Origin: Cristatella mucedo
Lineage: Eukaryota > Bryozoa > Phylactolaemata > Cristatellidae
Direction: 5' to 3'
DNA length: 64,000 nucleotides
Assembly: GCA_009760855.2 (NCBI GenBank)
Contig: WPIO01000014.1
Coordinates: 5,864,001 to 5,928,000 of the forward strand
Shown in pieces: positions 62,001 through 64,000 of the stretch. Position numbers and translations under genes: made by a program. A model generated the notes under the pieces. It did not search any database, was not told where the DNA came from, and saw nothing but the letters and a program-made list of their open reading frames with translations. Every line of letters starts with the position of its first letter. Within the stretch, counting starts at the first letter, position 1.

Positions 62001-63492
62001 GACCGTCGCTTCAGAGAAGGTAAGCGACTATGCAGGGAGCTTTTTCAGGTTAACCGCCGTCACGAGCTGATTTCTTAAACTGGGTTCTCACCAATACAGC
62101 TTTGCTTCTACGTTGGTGGAACCTGGACAAAGGATAGGACACCATTCTCGACTTCTGACATTACACTCATCACTGGAGTTTTACCTTGTAGCTTTAACAA
62201 GTACTTATCATTTACTGAGCCCACTTCTGGAAAATATGTCGATCCAGGTTTTCCAGCGAGGCTCTATGCATTGTCAGGCTTATTAAAGCAGACTATAGGG
62301 TAAGCGCGATCCTCCGGAGGAGCTTTGGTCACACTTTCTGATCTCAAACAATGTAAGCTCCAGCTTTGTATTCCAATGTTGCTTCTTCTTGACGCTTAAC
62401 TTCAAGCCTATATGTAAATCAGTAGTCAGTGATGGTACGACGTCTTTCGACAGCTAGTGGCTTACTTCCTAAAGCACGCTGACCATGAAAAACTATCTGT
62501 AACATTCGAAGCGACCGAACGCCGACAAGAATGTTAGCGTACCTGCGTGGAGGCCTGTAAGGGAGCGACCGATAATGATCACCTCATACGAGCTCGCAGC
62601 TTCGCATAGGAACATGAGAGTGCAGGCAGAGATCAGCAAAGCGTTGTTGAGCAGCATGAGCTTCTTTCTGGAACCGGAAATGCACGATTGGTCAAAAGCA
62701 GCAGCAGGAAGCCACGTGGACTCAAATTGAAAGGGAAGAGCATGCGCATGAATCGTTGCAGTAAGATGACTTCGAACGATGAAAGTGACTTTGTAAGACA
62801 CTTGCAATTGCGTTCGGCTAATACTAACGACCAAATACGAAACACAGTGCGATGCCGTCAAATTAAGCTATCGAATCATGTTTCCCAAAAATAAATGGCA
62901 AGCTCTTACCCACTGTCAGTTTGCACTGTTCTTAACCACAGACATCGAGCTGCTGCTTGGGCATATTTATCTACGCTCAAACATCTTAGGCTGTTCCCTG
63001 AGTAATCCAACCGCAATGATTCTATAGTCATAAATCGCATGTCTAGGACCATAGTTTCAACGAAACGCATATTCTATCCAGAAAAAATAAGCTTAATAAT
63101 CACGCATCCTCTTTTCTTTAACTGTTTTCTTCTTTGAATGCCCTTATTATTGTATATTACAATTCCATTTGCACTCCATTCTCATTGTTAATCTCCACAA
63201 GAAAAAAAGCATCTGGAAGTCTTAAAAGATATTCTCACTTTCCTCATTCGTGAAGCAATGCATTTTCTTTTAGGCCTACTAAGTCGTAAGAAAGACAAAT
63301 ACGAAAATCTTAAAAAGTGTACCTGCCAAGTTTTGATGATAGGAACCCACCACTTAAACCGCCGAGCATTCCTCCAATGCAGAAGATTGAAACTGTCAGA
63401 GACCAAATTAAAGTGAGCTCAGTGCCAGGAAAGGACTTATTCTCGTTAGACGACCTCCTAATGTAAGTCTCGTTGTAGAAATCTCGAAATAC
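47151..63492 (-). CDS. SLC2A (GLUT) facilitative sugar transporter, 5' partial, 10 coding exons in window
   Basis: Coding exons, in transcript order: 63492-63323, 62667-62543, 61170-61000, 57488-57381, 55016-54925, 51958-51860, 51262-51050, 47826-47625, 47536-47409, 47288-47151. All junctions are GT-AG with matching phases; the total of 1446 bases gives 481 residues plus TGA. The start codon and first membrane segment must lie past base 64000. This is a 12-helix plasma-membrane uniporter for hexoses. Signatures: an N-glycosylation sequon in FYNETY (loop 1-2), LGRKK (loop 2-3), [15 protein letters not shown] (loop 6), [10 protein letters not shown] (helix 7, the class I QLS type), SLGRR (loop 8-9), [14 protein letters not shown] (helix 10) and VPETK (C-tail). 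Loop 9-10 is enlarged and Cys-rich. It resembles class I GLUTs, but orthology to a given human gene cannot be set by eye. Confidence 0.92.
47409..47536 (-). CDS. GLUT exon I: helices 10-11
   Basis: The acceptor is ATGGTTTCAG; exon H is only 88 bp upstream. The peptide [17 protein letters not shown] carries the PW of helix 10, whose Trp is the cytochalasin-binding position in GLUT1. It ends ISFPIMQ at donor GTAATT, phase 0. Confidence 0.94.
47625..47826 (-). CDS. GLUT exon H: enlarged Cys-rich loop 9-10 and helix 10
   Basis: The acceptor is TACTGTCTGCAG. The first ~45 codons encode an outer loop far longer than the few residues found in class I GLUTs, with Cys at visible-protein residues 343, 350, 361 and 364. 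Helix 10 follows ([20 protein letters not shown]). The donor is CCAG/GTAGAC, phase 1, and the GPG motif is completed by the next exon. Phases on both sides confirm that the insert is coding. Confidence 0.88.
49070..49200 (-). mobile_element. diverged tRNA-derived SINE, family B-like
   Basis: Minus strand: ATGGGTTCGAGTT B-box region, then GCCCACAGCAAGCAGTGGTG and an AGACTCTTC end. Confidence 0.6.
50260..50450 (+). mobile_element. L2-like LINE 3' end
   Basis: 3' UTR (GCTGACCCTGTGCGTGTCAC) and tail hairpin at 50380-50425, then ATTATTATAG. Confidence 0.75.
51050..51262 (-). CDS. GLUT exon G: helices 7-9
   Basis: The acceptor is TTATTCCAG. The peptide [14 protein letters not shown] is followed by [16 protein letters not shown], the GRR loop between helices 8 and 9. 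The usual Glu of V-E-x-x-G-R-R is Asp. The donor is GCG/GTGAGT, phase 0. Confidence 0.94.
51453..51605. repeat. GA/CA/GCAC compound microsatellite
   Basis: GA-rich, then (CA)n, GCGCGC, GCAC repeats and more GA repeats, within the 597-bp intron between GLUT exons F and G. Confidence 0.92.
51860..51958 (-). CDS. GLUT exon F: start of helix 7
   Basis: The acceptor is TTTTTATGCAG. Thirty-three codons end in [10 protein letters not shown], the QLS-type helix 7 motif of class I GLUTs. The donor is GCG/GTGAGC, phase 0. Confidence 0.93.
52795..53325 (-). mobile_element. L2-like LINE 3' end
   Basis: Tail hairpin at 52810-52855, then the reverse 3' UTR (GGGTGACATGCACAGGG, ACGAATCACAGGGACCC) and RT C-terminal remnants (AACCTTGAAGTCGATGCC). 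Confidence 0.82.
53365..53520 (-). mobile_element. L2-like LINE 3' tail
   Basis: Diverged reverse tail (TACCCCCAGAGGACTCAATC) with the 3' UTR motif GGTGACATGCACAAGG. Confidence 0.65.
54925..55016 (-). CDS. GLUT exon E: central cytoplasmic loop
   Basis: The acceptor is TTTTTTCTTAG. The peptide [15 protein letters not shown] then DEDPASSG matches the position of the LKKLRG segment in the large loop 6-7. It is Ser- and acid-rich. The donor is GGG/GTAAGC, phase 0. Confidence 0.9.
55125..55400 (-). mobile_element. family 2 LINE RT C-terminal remnant
   Basis: It matches the 3' coding zone of other family 2 copies: CTTGCTCTGTATCTGTTGAT, GGAGCCATTGATGCTCCTTG, GGTAGCCCAGCCAAGAATAT. Confidence 0.65.
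56041..56150. repeat. (CT)n and CCCT-rich microsatellite
   Basis: About 45 bases of CT repeats followed by CCCT-rich sequence. The Leu/Ser open frames are repeat-encoded. Confidence 0.95.
56800..56945 (+). mobile_element. L2-like LINE 3' tail
   Basis: CATGCTACCACTAACCATTC, then AGTGCCTAGAGAGAGAT, AGTTCTCTGAGTG and (ATT)n. Confidence 0.75.
57381..57488 (-). CDS. GLUT exon D: helix 6 and PESP motif
   Basis: The acceptor is TATGTTGTAG, preceded by a T-rich tract. The peptide [17 protein letters not shown] runs into PESPYWL; the usual PESPR Arg is Tyr. The donor is AAAG/GTAAAA, phase 1. Confidence 0.92.
58000..58165 (+). mobile_element. L2-like LINE 3' tail
   Basis: CACCCTGTGCATGTCAC, then AAAGTGCCTATAAAGAGA, AGTTCTCTGAGGGAAC and ATTATTATTA. 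Confidence 0.78.
58870..59935 (+). mobile_element. L2/CR1-type LINE with YADD box, decayed
   Basis: Plus strand [13 protein letters not shown] near 58945 is the RT catalytic box with both Asp kept; [16 protein letters not shown] near 59430 and [17 protein letters not shown] near 59650 are the C-terminal zone. Stops and shifts separate them. It is inserted antisense in the GLUT intron. Confidence 0.82.
61000..61170 (-). CDS. GLUT exon C: helices 4-6
   Basis: The acceptor is GCATTTTGTAG. The peptide [16 protein letters not shown] then [15 protein letters not shown] is the classic GLUT helix 4-5 signature. The usual Arg of the E-x6-R pair after helix 4 is Lys here (EIAPLSLKG). The donor is TTAG/GTACCA, phase 1. 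Confidence 0.93.
61171..62542 (-). other. GLUT intron between exons B and C
   Basis: About 1.4 kb with no repeat or gene I can recognise. Confidence 0.6.
62543..62667 (-). CDS. GLUT exon B: loop 2-3 to helix 4
   Basis: The acceptor is CGGTTCCAG. The peptide starts [15 protein letters not shown] (completing the GRKK loop) and ends [14 protein letters not shown]. The donor is GCAG/GTACGC, phase 1. Confidence 0.92.
63323..63492 (-). CDS. GLUT exon A: loop 1-2 and helix 2
   Basis: The acceptor is CCTTTTTCAG, phase 0. The peptide [10 protein letters not shown] holds the conserved glycosylation sequon of the first outer loop; helix 2 is [18 protein letters not shown]. The donor is GGCAG/GTACAC, splitting an Arg codon. 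This is the most 5' exon visible. Confidence 0.92.
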
Positions 63493-63664
63493 CTGAAAAG
63501 GTTAACAGTGGCTAACGCAATGGTTCTTAAACTGGTAAAGTGAAAAAAATAAACGCACATTCATGTGCATGCTGTGCAGGTCAAGAGGATAGAACAAAGC
63601 ACAGCAAAGTGCATTGATTAAATTTGCCTAGCATGCAGAAGCGTCTGTCTCACATCTCAGAAGA

Positions 63665-63865
63665 GACATAATAATAATAATAATAATGTACTTGATAGAG
63701 CACCCTCAGAGAACTCAATCTCTTTCTAGGCACTTTAAATTTGCTGCAAGGGGAAACGCGATTGAATGGTGAGTAATATCATGCTTGATAAACAACATAA
63801 ATAACATGGTTAGGGTGGCATGCACAGGGTCAGCATGCAAGTGTGGTTAGTGACCTACTGATAAG
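63665..63865 (-). mobile_element. L2-like LINE 3' end
   Basis: (ATA)n at 63668-63687, tail hairpin (AGCACCCTCAGAGAACTC to TTTCTAGGCAC), then the reverse 3' UTR (AGGGTCAGCATGCAAGTG). Confidence 0.82.
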
Positions 63866-63874
63866 AAATGGAAT

Positions 63875-64000
63875 GGGATGTAGTGTATCTCCGTCTGTAA
63901 CTCCACAAAGCCATAAATACTATGTGATAGCTATGCAGGAGAGTTTTGTATAGGGCACTCACAGCCTAAGCGGCTTTCAGTACGCATTCAGTAGCCAACA
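63875..64000 (-). mobile_element. family 2 LINE 3' part, cut by the window edge
   Basis: TATCTCCGTCTGTAACTCC, then GAGAGTTTTGTATAG and CACAGCCTAAGCGGC, matching 18385-18500. Confidence 0.8.

Larger units (their letters stand above)
63493..64000 (-). other. GLUT intron upstream of exon A, LINE-filled
   Basis: The exon carrying the start codon and first helix must lie beyond base 64000. The visible intron is mostly two LINE 3' fragments. Confidence 0.75.

Overview
The window is nuclear DNA from an invertebrate animal. Its genes are split by GT-AG introns of 88 bp to 5.7 kb. Introns and intergenic DNA are packed with L2/CR1-type LINE fragments, tRNA-derived SINEs, two decayed Gypsy-type elements and long microsatellites. 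I cannot name the species. The two genes look bilaterian and non-vertebrate; arthropod, mollusc and flatworm all remain possible. There are no operons, no CRISPR array and no confident tRNA or rRNA genes.

Two protein genes can be built exon by exon, both on the minus strand. (1) melted/VEPH1 occupies 33117 down to 8347. Thirteen coding exons join with matching phases into an 812-residue protein with helical N-terminal repeats, a Ser/Ala-rich linker and a C-terminal PH domain. (2) An SLC2A (GLUT) facilitative sugar transporter runs from 63492 down to 47151. Ten coding exons give the last 481 residues; the start codon and first membrane segment lie beyond base 64000.

Layout: 1-2.3 kb holds LINE and SINE debris; 2.3-3.2 kb is a sharply GC-rich, CpG-rich block with CGG runs that looks like the 5' end of another gene; 3.6-6.9 kb holds LINE tails and a Gypsy remnant lacking most of its reverse transcriptase; 8.3-33.1 kb is melted; 34.7-37.3 kb is a second, different Gypsy-type remnant; 37.4-46.7 kb is SINE- and LINE-rich intergenic DNA; 47.2-64 kb is the transporter gene with repeat-filled introns.

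Melted proteins act at membranes in insulin/TOR/FOXO signalling, and GLUT proteins bring hexoses into cells. Their adjacency is worth a synteny check, but nothing in the sequence shows shared control. I found no clearly new biological system. The best leads are a transporter with a class I-like core and a large Cys-rich outer loop, a perfect 20-bp hairpin in a melted intron, a LINE/SINE pair sharing a conserved 3' stem-loop seen about 25 times, a Tigger-like MITE nested in a LINE, and the isolated CpG block.
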